Shown one piece after another: positions 25,401 through 37,400 of a stretch of DNA of 64,000 nt. The notes beneath the pieces are model-generated. The model made no database searches. It had not been told where the DNA came from and worked only from the letters and a program-made list of their open reading frames with translations. A program made the translations under genes and the position numbers. This DNA comes from Steromphala cineraria (taxonomy: Eukaryota; Mollusca; Gastropoda; Trochida; Trochidae): assembly GCA_916613615.1 (NCBI GenBank), contig OU744724.1, positions 33,863,607 through 33,927,606 on the forward strand, given 5' to 3'. Position 1 is the stretch's first letter, and each line of letters begins with the position of its first letter.

Positions 25401-28400
25401 TTCATCTTCTTCTCCAGAACCATGAGGCCTAGAAAGCTGAAACTTTGTGTACAGACCCCTCGACTAGTTAGGATTATAAATTGAAGCTTTGGTGGCCCTG
25501 TGACCCCTAATAAGGGCCACAGGGGCCACGTCCTAAAAACCTATTTTCATCTTCTTCTCCAGAACCATGAGGCCTAGAAAGCTGAAACTCTGTGTACAGA
25601 CTCCTTGACTAGTGAGGATTATAAATTGTAGCTTTGGTGACCCTGTGGCCCCTAATAAAGGCAACAGGAACATCCTTAAAATCTATTTTCATCTTCTTCT
25701 CCTGAAGTATAAGGCCTAGAAAACTGAAACTTGTTGCCTATATACTTAATTTTATGATTGGTGACCCTGTGGCCTCTACAAAGGGGGAATCACATTGGCC
25801 ACACTCTACAGCATAATTGATGATGAAGCCCGATGAGCTACAGAGCCAATGGCTCTATTTTTTATTAGCTCATCTGGCCTGTAAGGCCCGATGGGCTTAT
25901 GGCATGGCATGGTGTCCGGCGTTCGTCCGTCCATCCGTCCGTAAACTTTGTGGAATTTCAGTACCATTTCATGTTTACAATGTGACATAATGTTTTCGAC
26001 AGTGACTTGCATAACAGTTTGCCTATGATGTTGCATTCAACATGCGACGACTGCACATGAACCGTCTATGCTGAGAAGTAGATGTAGATAATTGAATTTG
26101 ATAACCGTATCCAGGGGGGGGGGGCCTGGCAAACAAATATCTTGAAAATATGGGGGTGGGCTTTAAACCACGCTAGACCCCAACTAAGATAGAAATGACT
26201 GACGCGAGTTGCATATTGAAAATTGATGTGCATGAAAATTGGTATGCAATTTTGTTAATATGCAGAATATTTTACTTGTGCACATGACATTCTCTTGAAA
26301 CTAATGCCTGGATGTATCATTTTCTCTTGAACTACTTATATACCGGTAATATTTAAGCCATCAACATTGAATTTCATGGACTCTGCAATAGTATCCTCTA
26401 CTTACCTCCAACTTGCAGCTGATCTATCACCACAGTGTTAGAGAGGCCGAGGCAGCGAGAGATGAGAGCAGTCCCGCCCCTCCCCCTGAGATCACCGTCC
26501 CGTACATTCACCCGCGAATCATCAACTTTGCCTCACCGATACCCCTCAAGAATGTCAAGGCAAACTGCTACGGTAAGTTTTGTACTATTTACAAGACATG
26601 ATCTGCAATGTAACAATAGAGTCTATTGTATTGATATTAGTATAGATATTAAGATTTATTGATATAATGTCACCTTGTTGATTTTCTTTAATAATGTATT
26701 GTATTACTAGCCCGTGTACCGGTAAGAGTTTCTTATTACTCGCTCGCTTTTGCTCGTTTTATACAAAATTATTAACTTGTTTAATAAAAATAGTATTAAA
26801 TGGAAAATTGTTTAGTATCCTCCATAAATATGAAGAGCAGGCGGTACATTATTTTCTCTATTGAGATGTATTGAAAGAATCATTAATGATCTTGCAATGT
26901 CAGTGAAGTGTCATCTAGAATGTGTCGAAATCTCCCTGTTGCAGGCAAGTTTGTGTGTGTGAAGGGGACCGTGGTTCGAGTGAGTAACATCAAGCCCCTG
27001 TGTACCAATATGGCCTTCCAGTGTGCCAGCTGCAGCTACATACAGGTACACACAACTGATACATGATACAGACAAGATACAATACATTTTCTCAGACCCT
27101 TACAGATCTTTAATTACAAGGAAGACAAGAGTAATTCTTTGAATGAACAAATTCTTTATTGGACAGTAGCAACGTTTCGGTATAGATCCTTATTCTGTTT
27201 CCAAGCATATGGTGCAAAATGAGGAGTACAACAATTTATACAGTTCCGTATGACAATGAGAAAACAATAAATTATAAGTCATGATAATCAATTTTATGTA
27301 GTTTTTTGATAAAAAAGACATAAATTCACATTTCCTAATTCAACAAATCCTGGAAATGGTCATGATACAGACAACTTATCATGATGCTTGTATCATCATA
27401 TTGAGTAGTATGTTGATATTTACATTGAAAACATCTCTACCCTCAATGTCAAATATTGCAAAGCAAGCATATATAAAATTTATGTGCCAAATTTCTGATT
27501 AATTTTGAGAACCATGTGTAATTATTCTAAAGATATTCTTTTTCTATTGTTTTTCTTTTTATCATCAACTAAATATAAGCTTAAAACCGTAAGCAGATTT
27601 ATAATGGCAAAAAATGCAGTTCGATTAGTCTAATCGTGTTGTAAATATTTCATAATCTTGCTGTATGTATTCACTGACGTTATTATCCGACGAATAGGTA
27701 ATGAACAATCGTTCATACTTTGGCTTGTATTTATTTAGTTCAACCTTTGTTAACAAACAGTTTAGCTTTAACATAACTATTGCTCGTATTTGTCATAACA
27801 ATTGCCGTACGTGAAGCTCCATAATAATCAGCAAACCAACACTTCCTTTTATTGGCCCTCAGGAATCTTCATAAAATGCGCTTAACCAATCAGATGTCTT
27901 ATCTCTTTTCCACAATGCTGATGATGTGCGAAGTTAACTTCCTCTCGTAATGCGCATGCCCAGCAGTTTGCTTTGTTCTGCCTTTGTTCTGCCTTTGTTT
28001 ACATTTGGACTGAAATTTGTTTGCTCAATATTTACGATCATATTCAAGTCTGGTGACGTTCTATGCGAGTTGGACCGCAAATGCATCCTTAGTATACATC
28101 ATGCCCCCTACACGCCGTTCTCGTCGTTCAAGCACGATCTCTCGTCCGATCATCGAAGATTCGCAATCGTCCGGGGAAGACAATGGACACAATGGCGCCT
28201 CGACAGACACTCGACCATACTCGCAATTTCCAAGGAATTGGTCCATAGCAAAGATCAGCGAGTACGTACATCGGACAATTGGAGTACGTGTTCCCGAGGG
28301 ATTGACCAGGAATCAACTGCAAAAGTTTTACACGGACAATCTCAATCTAGCGATTTCTCGATCTCAAACAACATCAGGCAGTGTACCGGAAGTTGATCTA

Positions 28401-31400
28401 CCGAGGCCTAGTACCAGTGATGACACTTCAACAGACCCGCCATCGAACTCACAACTGTCAACAATGGTGACCAACCTGCAGTCGTCGGTGAATTCTTTGA
28501 GACAGCTGTTAAGCCAACACATGAACACGACTTCATCAACGATGGGGATACCTACAGTATCACAATCGGATCAAGGCAGTGCGCATACTCTCATGACAGC
28601 TCAGTCAACCACCACAGCTTTCAATGGACAGGTCGGCCATGACTCAGGAGTTGATTTTGACCATATTGAAACAGTGTCACCAAGCCTCAAAAAGAGCATT
28701 TGGGAAGGTAAAGACGTAAATTTAGCTTTGCTTCTATGTCCAGATGAGATCTCTTCTTGTGCTAGGAAAATCCATATTGACAATATGGAACTGTTGTTAA
28801 AACCCACCAGTGATCGCAGGCTGCAGCAGCCACTCACGATTGAGATGTTTATCTTGGCCTTCACTAGGTATAAGGACATAATGTTAATGAGGTGGCCTCA
28901 GAGAAGCCAGGAACTTAGTCGCTATCTCAGGAATGTAGTGGAAATGCACTCTATGTATCAAGATCAAAGCTTCTACCACTATCACAAACGTTTCTCGGCC
29001 AAAGCAGCGGCAGTCTTAGAGCAACAGAACGTCAAAGTTAACTGGGCCAAAATTGATGACCAGCTGTATCGGGCAATATTCACCGGCCGACGCGTCAATG
29101 CTTGTCAGTTATGCCAGGACATCGGGCACACCAGTCAATTCTGTCCCCTTGTTTCAAGTGCGTCAGCCCCAAGCCCATCATCAAGTCAACCCGGAGGGCC
29201 AGCACCACCTCGCCGTCCCACGACGGACCGATACGGTAGACAAGTGCAATTTCACAGGGGGGTGCCAATCTGCAACAACTTTAACTCAGACAAGTGCATT
29301 CATCAGCCTTGCAAGTTCGAGCATGTGTGTAGCTACTGTCGCAAACCTCATTCAGCCAGGAAGTGTCGTCAAGGCCACGGTGATGAGGACACCCCAAGAC
29401 ACAAATCAGGCCAATCCAAACAGTGACTCGGAGCAGTTCCATCTACCATTGATGTGGATCTTTTAGAGGCAAGATTGCAGGACTACCCAGATGTAGAATT
29501 CTCAAGCAATTTAATCAACGGACTCAGACATGGTTTCATGACAGGGATTGATAATCCGCCAACGACATCTACCGTGTGCCGCAATCTTCTCTCAGCTAGA
29601 CAAAATGAAGAAGCAGTTAACGAGCTGTTAGATGGTGAACTTTCAAAGGGTTATCTCATCGGACCTTTTGAGATATCTCCCTTCCCAGTACATCGTGTAA
29701 GTCCCATAGGCATTGCTGAAGGAAAATACTCAAAAAAGAAAAGACTTATAGTAGACTTGTCTTCTCCACACAACGATGAGGACAATCCTAGTTTAAATTC
29801 TTTGATAGACAAATCTCTATACTCCCTAAGCTATGTTAAAATTGATGATGCAGTCAGGATCATCAAAAGAGTAGGCGGGCACGCCTATATGTGCAAAGTA
29901 GACATTACCGATGCCTTCAAGTTGATCCCTACTCATCCTACAGTGTGGCATCTTCATGGAATAAGTTGGCACAGTAAATTATTCTACTATACCAGATTGG
30001 TGTTCGGATCAAGATCTAGTCCAAAAATCTTTGACTCGCTCTCGGTGGCCCTATGCTGGATTGCCAATAATGTCTACTCCATTCAGCATATATTGCATCT
30101 GCTCGATGACTTTCTGACTATAGACTCCACTCAGCAACAAGGGGAACAAACTATGGCTAAACTGTTACATCTCTTTACAGAGCTTGGTATCCCCTTGTCA
30201 GCTAAGAAAACACTTGGTCCAACAACCTGTCTAGAGTATTTAGGGATCATCTTAGACTCTGATTTGATGCAATCCCGCTTACCACGTGAGAAAGTACTCC
30301 GGATAATTGACTTAATCAGCTCTGTTGAGGAGAAAAGAAAGGTGACAAAGCGCACTCTCCTTAGTGTATTGGGCCACCTCAACTTTGCCAGCCAAGTCAT
30401 CAAACCGGGAAGAGCCTTCGTGAGCTACCTTCTAAAACTAGCACATTCAGTGAAACACCTACATCATCATGTTACCCTGAACAAAGACTGCCAATTAGAT
30501 TTCAATATGTGGAAGGAGTTCCTCACTACTTGGAATGGCAAATCATTCTTCTACGAAGATGAGTTAACAGCCCCTGACTTTAACCTGTTTACAGATGCGG
30601 CAGGTTCGATAGGATTTGGTGCTTTCTTCAAAGGGCATTGGTTTGCAGAACGCTGGTCCCCGCAGTGGAGGGTGACAGCGGACAAGGATTATTCTATAGC
30701 AGCATTAGAATTATACCCTATCGTGATGGCTGCTGCAGTGTGGGGTCATTTGTGGTGTCGTATGAGTATCAGATTCATGTGTGATAACATAAGTACAGTT
30801 AGCATTTTGAACAAGTGCCGTTCCAGGTCCCCTTTCATTATGCGTCTGATACGCAAACTAGTGTTATTAGCAGCTCAGTATAACTTCACATTCTCTGCTT
30901 CCCACTTACCTGGGAGAGACAACATTATAGCTGATGCGTTATCTCGTCTGCAGATCCAGCGATTCCGACAGCTCGTAACAGACGCGGATCCCAGCCCGAC
31001 CCAGTGCCTCCAGCTGACGCAGGTGACCGTGCCTTCAATAGTACTCTCAACCAGTTGTGGGAGCAAGCCTTAGCCTCCTCCACTCAAGTGATCTACAAGT
31101 CAGGTGTTCAAGCTTTTCTAATGTTCATGGCCATGTGTGGTGTCGTTTGGTGGCCATGTGTGTTACCCCAGTTGAGTGAACAAACACTTCTACATTTCGT
31201 GGACCACTGTCATCATAAACTAAAGCTAAGCGTAGCTACCATTCGTTCCTATCTATGTGGAGTGAGGTTTGAATACCTGAAATGTGGTGTGGATAATCCA
31301 TGGTCTTCGGGCCAGTTACTTAGACTAGAGACCATCATGCGTGGCCTTAAACGAGCACCAACAGCTTCTACACTGACTCGTTTGCCTGTTACTGTTAATA

Positions 31401-34400
31401 TCCTTCATAGCATGTGTGTAAGATTGTGTGGTGGCCTATTCTCTACCTACTTGGATCGTTTGTTCAAAAGTGTGTTTAGTTTAGCCTTTTATGCATTTCT
31501 TAGATGTGGAGAATTTACATGTGAAGCATTTGACGATACGAGGAACCTTTCAATTAGCTCAGTGTGGTTTTGTGACAATGGATCTAGTATTAAATTAAGA
31601 CTCAAAACATCAAAAGCAGATCACTTCCACAAGGGAGTTACCATTCATGTGACCTCAGTTGCTGGTCCTACATGCCCTGTGGCTGCTATGAAAGGTTACT
31701 TGCAACTAAGAAAAACAATAGACACTCCCTCACATGCCGCTCTATTTGTGACTGACTCAGGTGTACCACTCAATAGACTATTCTTCATCAGAATGATGAG
31801 AGAGACTCTAACAGCTATTGGGGAAAACCCGAACAACTACAATGGACATTCCTTCAGGATTGGTGCAGCCACCTCAGCAGCTATGGCTCGAATCCCTGAT
31901 CACCTAATTAAGACTATGGGACGTTGGAAGTCTGATTGCTATGTCAGATATATTCGTGTAAATGCGGCCTCCATTGCCAATGCTCAACGTACACTGGCAG
32001 ATCTTTCATTGCATCTCTAGTCATCTTTTCTCTTTGTGTTTGGTAATTCGTTTTGGGGTATTCTCATGATATTCTTCCATTCATATCATTCCATTGTGGC
32101 GTTTATTAATCATCATGGATGATAATTCATCCCCTCCACTCATGTTTCAATAACTAGCTCTGTTTTGTTATGTAACAGTAGCCAAAACTGGACGACTTCT
32201 GAGGCTCAGAATTCATGCCAGTTTTGGTCCCAATGCTTGGGCGTAGTCAATGCTTGGCTATGTACTACCGTTTCACTTTTGTATTAACAGTAGCCAAAAC
32301 TGGACAACTTCTGAGGCTCAGAATTCATGCCAGTTTTGGTCCCAATGCTTGGGCATAGTCAATGCTTGGCTGTGTACTACCGCTTATTACCACCAGTTTG
32401 GTATCATATCATGTTTTGTGCCAAATTGGCCCCATGCTGGGGCTTGATCGATGCTCGGTCAAGGGTAGTCTAGATCAATGAGAATTCCCCATAACGCCAA
32501 ACCTGTGTATATATTAAATCTTTGAATGTTACTGTTGCGTTTGTTGTCATTATAAATATAAGCTTAAAACCGTAAGCAGATTTATAATGGCAAAAAATGC
32601 AGTTCGATTAGTCTAATCGTGTTGTAAATATTTCATAATCTTGCTGTATGTATTCACTGACGTTATTATCCGACGAATAGGTAATGAACAATCGTTCATA
32701 CTTTGGCTTGTATTTATTTAGTTCAACCTTTGTTAACAAACAGTTTAGCTTTAACATAACTATTGCTCGTATTTGTCATAACAATTGCCGTACGTGAAGC
32801 TCCATAATAATCAGCAAACCAACACTTCCTTTTATTGGCCCTCAGGAATCTTCATAAAATGCGCTTAACCAATCAGATGTCTTATCTCTTTTCCACAATG
32901 CTGATGATGTGCGAAGTTAACTTCCTCTCGTAATGCGCATGCCCAGCAGTTTGCTTTGTTCTGCCTTTGTTCTGCCTTTGTTTACATTTGGACTGAAATT
33001 TGTTCCCACCTCCTCCCCTACAACCACCAGTAATCCTTCATGTAGGGATCTTCATTTCCTGCAAATAAGTAAAACAAACAGTTATATAAAGTATACTCAT
33101 CAGTTTCTACTTCTGCTTTAGCATCATTGTGTAAAAAGTCTATTTTTCTGATAGAACATATTTCATGTTATTGCTTATTTCATGTAGTTACTTAATTCAT
33201 TTTTCATTATTTGGGAATTCTATTTTGATGTTGTAGGCATTTTCTTTATATATGACCTGACACACAGCCACGTTGCTTTGTCTTGGTCTTAATGTGTGTG
33301 AAATGTTTCTTAGCATGCTCTATACAATGTTTATTTATCATATGATATATGATGGGCGTTTATTAATCATCATGGATGATAATTCATCCCCTCCACTCAT
33401 GTTTTAATAACTAGCTCTGTTTTGTTATGTAACAGTAGCCAAAACTGGACGACTTCTGAGGCTCAGAATTCATGCCAGTTTTGGTCCCAATGCTTGGGCG
33501 TAGTCAATGCTTGGCTATGTACTACCGTTTCACTTTTGTATTAACAGTAGCCAAAACTGGACAACTTCTGAGGCTCAGAATTCATGCCAGTTTTGGTCCC
33601 AATGCTTGGGCATAGTCAATGCTTGGCTGTGTACTACCGCTTATTACCACCAGTTTGGTATCATATCATGTTTTGTGCCAAATTGGCCCCATGCTGGGGC
33701 TTGATCGATGCTCGGTCAAGGGTAGTCTAGATCAATGAGAATTCCCCATAACGCCAAACCTGTGTATATATTAAATCTTTGAATGTTACTGTTGCGTTTG
33801 TTGTCATTATAAATATAAGCTTAAAACCGTAAGCAGATTTATAATGGCAAAAAATGCAGTTCGATTAGTCTAATCGTGTTGTAAATATTTCATAATCTTG
33901 CTGTATGTATTCACTGACGTTATTATCCGACGAATAGGTAATGAACAATCGTTCATACTTTGGCTTGTATTTATTTAGTTCAACCTTTGTTAACAAACAG
34001 TTTAGCTTTAACATAACTATTGCTCGTATTTGTCATAACAATTGCCGTACGTGAAGCTCCATAATAATCAGCAAACCAACACTTCCTTTTATTGGCCCTC
34101 AGGAATCTTCATAAAATGCGCTTAACCAATCAGATGTCTTATCTCTTTTCCACAATGCTGATGATGTGCGAAGTTAACTTCCTCTCGTAATGCGCATGCC
34201 CAGCAGTTTGCTTTGTTCTGCCTTTGTTCTGCCTTTGTTTACATTTGGACTGAAATTTGTTCCCACCTCCTCCCCTACAACCACCAGTAATCCTTCATGT
34301 AGGGATCTTCATTTCCTGCAAATAAGTAAAACAAACAGTTATATAAAGTATACTCATCAGTTTCTACTTCTGCTTTAGCATCATTGTGTAAAAAGTCTAT

Positions 34401-37400
34401 TTTTCTGATAGAACATATTTCATGTTATTGCTTATTTCATGTAGTTACTTAATTCATTTTTCATTATTTGGGAATTCTATTTTGATGTTGTAGGCATTTT
34501 CTTTATATATGACCTGACACACAGCCACGTTGCTTTGTCTTGGTCTTAATGTGTGTGAAATGTTTCTTAGCATGCTCTATACAATGTTTATTTATCATAT
34601 GATATATGATGGGCGTTTATTAATCATCATGGATGATAATTCATCCCCTCCACTCATGTTTTAATAACTAGCTCTGTTTTGTTATGTAACAGTAGCCAAA
34701 ACTGGACGACTTCTGAGGCTCAGAATTCATGCCAGTTTTGGTCCCAATGCTTGGGCGTAGTCAATGCTTGGCTATGTACTACCGTTTCACTTTTGTATTA
34801 ACAGTAGCCAAAACTGGACAACTTCTGAGGCTCAGAATTCATGCCAGTTTTGGTCCCAATGCTTGGGCATAGTCAATGCTTGGCTGTGTACTACCGCTTA
34901 TTACCACCAGTTTGGTATCATATCATGTTTTGTGCCAAATTGGCCCCATGCTGGGGCTTGATCGATGCTCGGTCAAGGGTAGTCTAGATCAATGAGAATT
35001 CCCCATAACGCCAAACCTGTGTATATATTAAATCTTTGAATGTTACTGTTGCGTTTGTTGTCATTATAAATTAAATTGTTTATAAATACTTTTTCTGTTT
35101 GTTATGCTACAGGTTTCCTCTCTCCCAGATGGAAAGTACATTATGCCAACAAAGGTAGGTAGCAAAGAATAAGATGCATTTAAGAGTTAAGGCTTGCACT
35201 GTCCGTATCACAAATACCTGTAGATAGACAATCATAAACCATATAACTAATGTTTTGAACAACAAGCAAATTAAAATCAGGACTCGAGTCAAAAGTGTTA
35301 GATTTTTTAAAGTTTACAATCGTGATTCAGTTTTACCAGTTTATGTTATGCTTCTATTTTGACTTTTGTCAAAACCAGCATTTATTTGAATATGCCTTGT
35401 CTTTTTAAAAACTTGATTATCTATATCTGTGGTTCCAGTGCCCTGCACAACAGTGTAGAGGCAAGACTTTCACTCCTCAGCGATCCTCAACACTCACAGA
35501 AACTATAGACTGGCAAACTATCAGGTAATCTCTTTAATCTTGTCTTTATCTTTTCCTTTGTCTCACCCTTCATAAATGAATTCAGTACAAAAAGGCCTAG
35601 GAAGCTAGTAATAAAATATGAATATGGTGGGAAGTTTTAGCCCACGATCTTTACGGCCACATAATGAGAGACAGAATCATTGCTTCTTCAGTCTGATGAG
35701 TCCAGATCAATGGACGAAACTAGTAACTCTAAGCAATAACTACTTGCCCCTTTGCCGTAGTAAGGCCAATCCTGTCTTACTAAAACTAGGAAGCTAGTAG
35801 TTAATGAAGTTTTTCTATAGCAACAAGATGTTGTACCAAAGATAAAATGTCCTGTCCCTTTATAAATGGGTCCAGATACACTAAATACAGTGTGTGAAAA
35901 GGGAACGGTAAGCTTGTAGCTAAGGCTTCAAGCGTAGCAATATTTTGAGGTTTGTCTAAATTTACCATTATTTTATTAAATTACTCTCTTTGCTTTACAA
36001 TTTCAAGCTTATGAATTACACATCTAGGCCAGCTGAACATTCCTACAATATCAATCTAACTTACCATTTATATTTTTCATAAGAAGGTTACTTTGAGAGA
36101 GAGAGAAAATTTAATTTTTAGAGGAAGTTGCATGACAATAGTTTGTTGAATTCTTATAATCACAATAATAATCACATAATAAAATCACAAAACTTGTATA
36201 TATCTGGGCCCCCTTTCAGTTTAAGGTGATCATAAGTCCTTAAACGGCCCGTTCGAGCGCACTTTCACCGATAAGCTTAAACTGCTAACGACGCTATTTT
36301 TAGACACAGCGCGTCATTTGTTTAGCAGATCTATAAATAGAATGAGAAATGTCCCTTCCCATAATGCAATGTAGTCTGCAGGGATAATTCTGGGTGGGAC
36401 CTATGTTTTCAGTGCCCGTAAAAATTCGACAATGGACCTTCGTTTTTTTAAAAACAGTCACTACGTTAATATCATGGAATTTAGATGGTTATATGTGTAA
36501 AATGGTCATCCTTAGAAAGATCTTTGTCGTGTGAACAACAGTAAAGTCAGTTGCATTTAGGCCTCTTGCAGTGACATGTCAACTCATGATTGTAAAGCAA
36601 ATATTTAAAATGTTTATCCTGTTAAAAATCCGTAAATTTATTGTAGATTTCAGGTTATTTCATTTTGGGGGAATGTCTCCCAAATAAATCTGCTTGACTT
36701 TTCTCTCTTGTCTACTCGCATGTGAATTTCCATCGTACTTTCGCGTTCGCCCTCGACTTCGCAGTTCGCACAACCTCACTCAGAGTAAAACATTTTTTTC
36801 CTTTAGAAATAAATCTTAGTCACTTAATTCACATGAAGTTTTTATGTTCGGAAAAGCGCAATACGTACTGTGTATAATTGGGAGTGCGGCAGCGCTTACG
36901 AATTTGTTAACATTCGAAAGCCGACGTAATTCAACTTTTCTTCTCAGTGTCATATTGATTGAGCCTAGCCATTTTAGGTGTCATATGTAGATTTCAATAA
37001 ACAGTCTGTCTGTCATATTTTCTTATGCAAACATCATTACCAAATCTCCTACTATTTAAACATCCAAGTAACTACAACACCGACCAAACAATCATCTGAC
37101 AATAATCCTAGTGGCCGCCGCCATGAACAAGGCTTTGAGTTCGATCGGCTTTCCTCCGCCATTTTGAATTGTTAGCATTTCGAGAAAACAAATGTACTCT
37201 ATCATGCTAATTCATTGAGTAAATCAAGAAATAATAATTGATTGATAGAAAGGGACATGTTTACACGTCAGGGTTTTACATAGTCAATCAAAACTGAGAG
37301 TCCTGGGGACTCAGAGCATATATTTTTAAGAGTCCTTTTCCTATTTCAGGAGTCCTTAAAACGTTATAGAAGTTTCATACTTAATGGAAAGAATTGCCAA

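Larger units (their letters stand above)
27575..32557 (+). mobile_element. Ngaro/DIRS-type tyrosine-recombinase retroelement, coding unit U1
   Basis: It is 4983 bases: a 447-base R1 segment (27575-28021), three coding frames (gag-like, RT-RNase H, tyrosine recombinase) and a 460-base B segment (32098-32557). No integrase, protease, methyltransferase region or terminal inverted repeat is seen. R1 and B recur in two shorter units directly downstream. The Ngaro layout (A1, genes, B1, A2, B2) is similar, but here a 350-base spacer separates A2 and B2. It sits in sense orientation in MCM8 intron 7. Confidence 0.85.

Noticed and set aside
26109..26125. Poly-G run as a G-quadruplex or regulatory element
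   Set aside because: A single homopolymer without spaced G-tracts; nothing else supports a function.
32250..34961. Identical 62-65 aa open frames repeated in U1-U3
   Set aside because: They lie in the non-coding R1 and B segments, lack motifs and repeat only because the units repeat.
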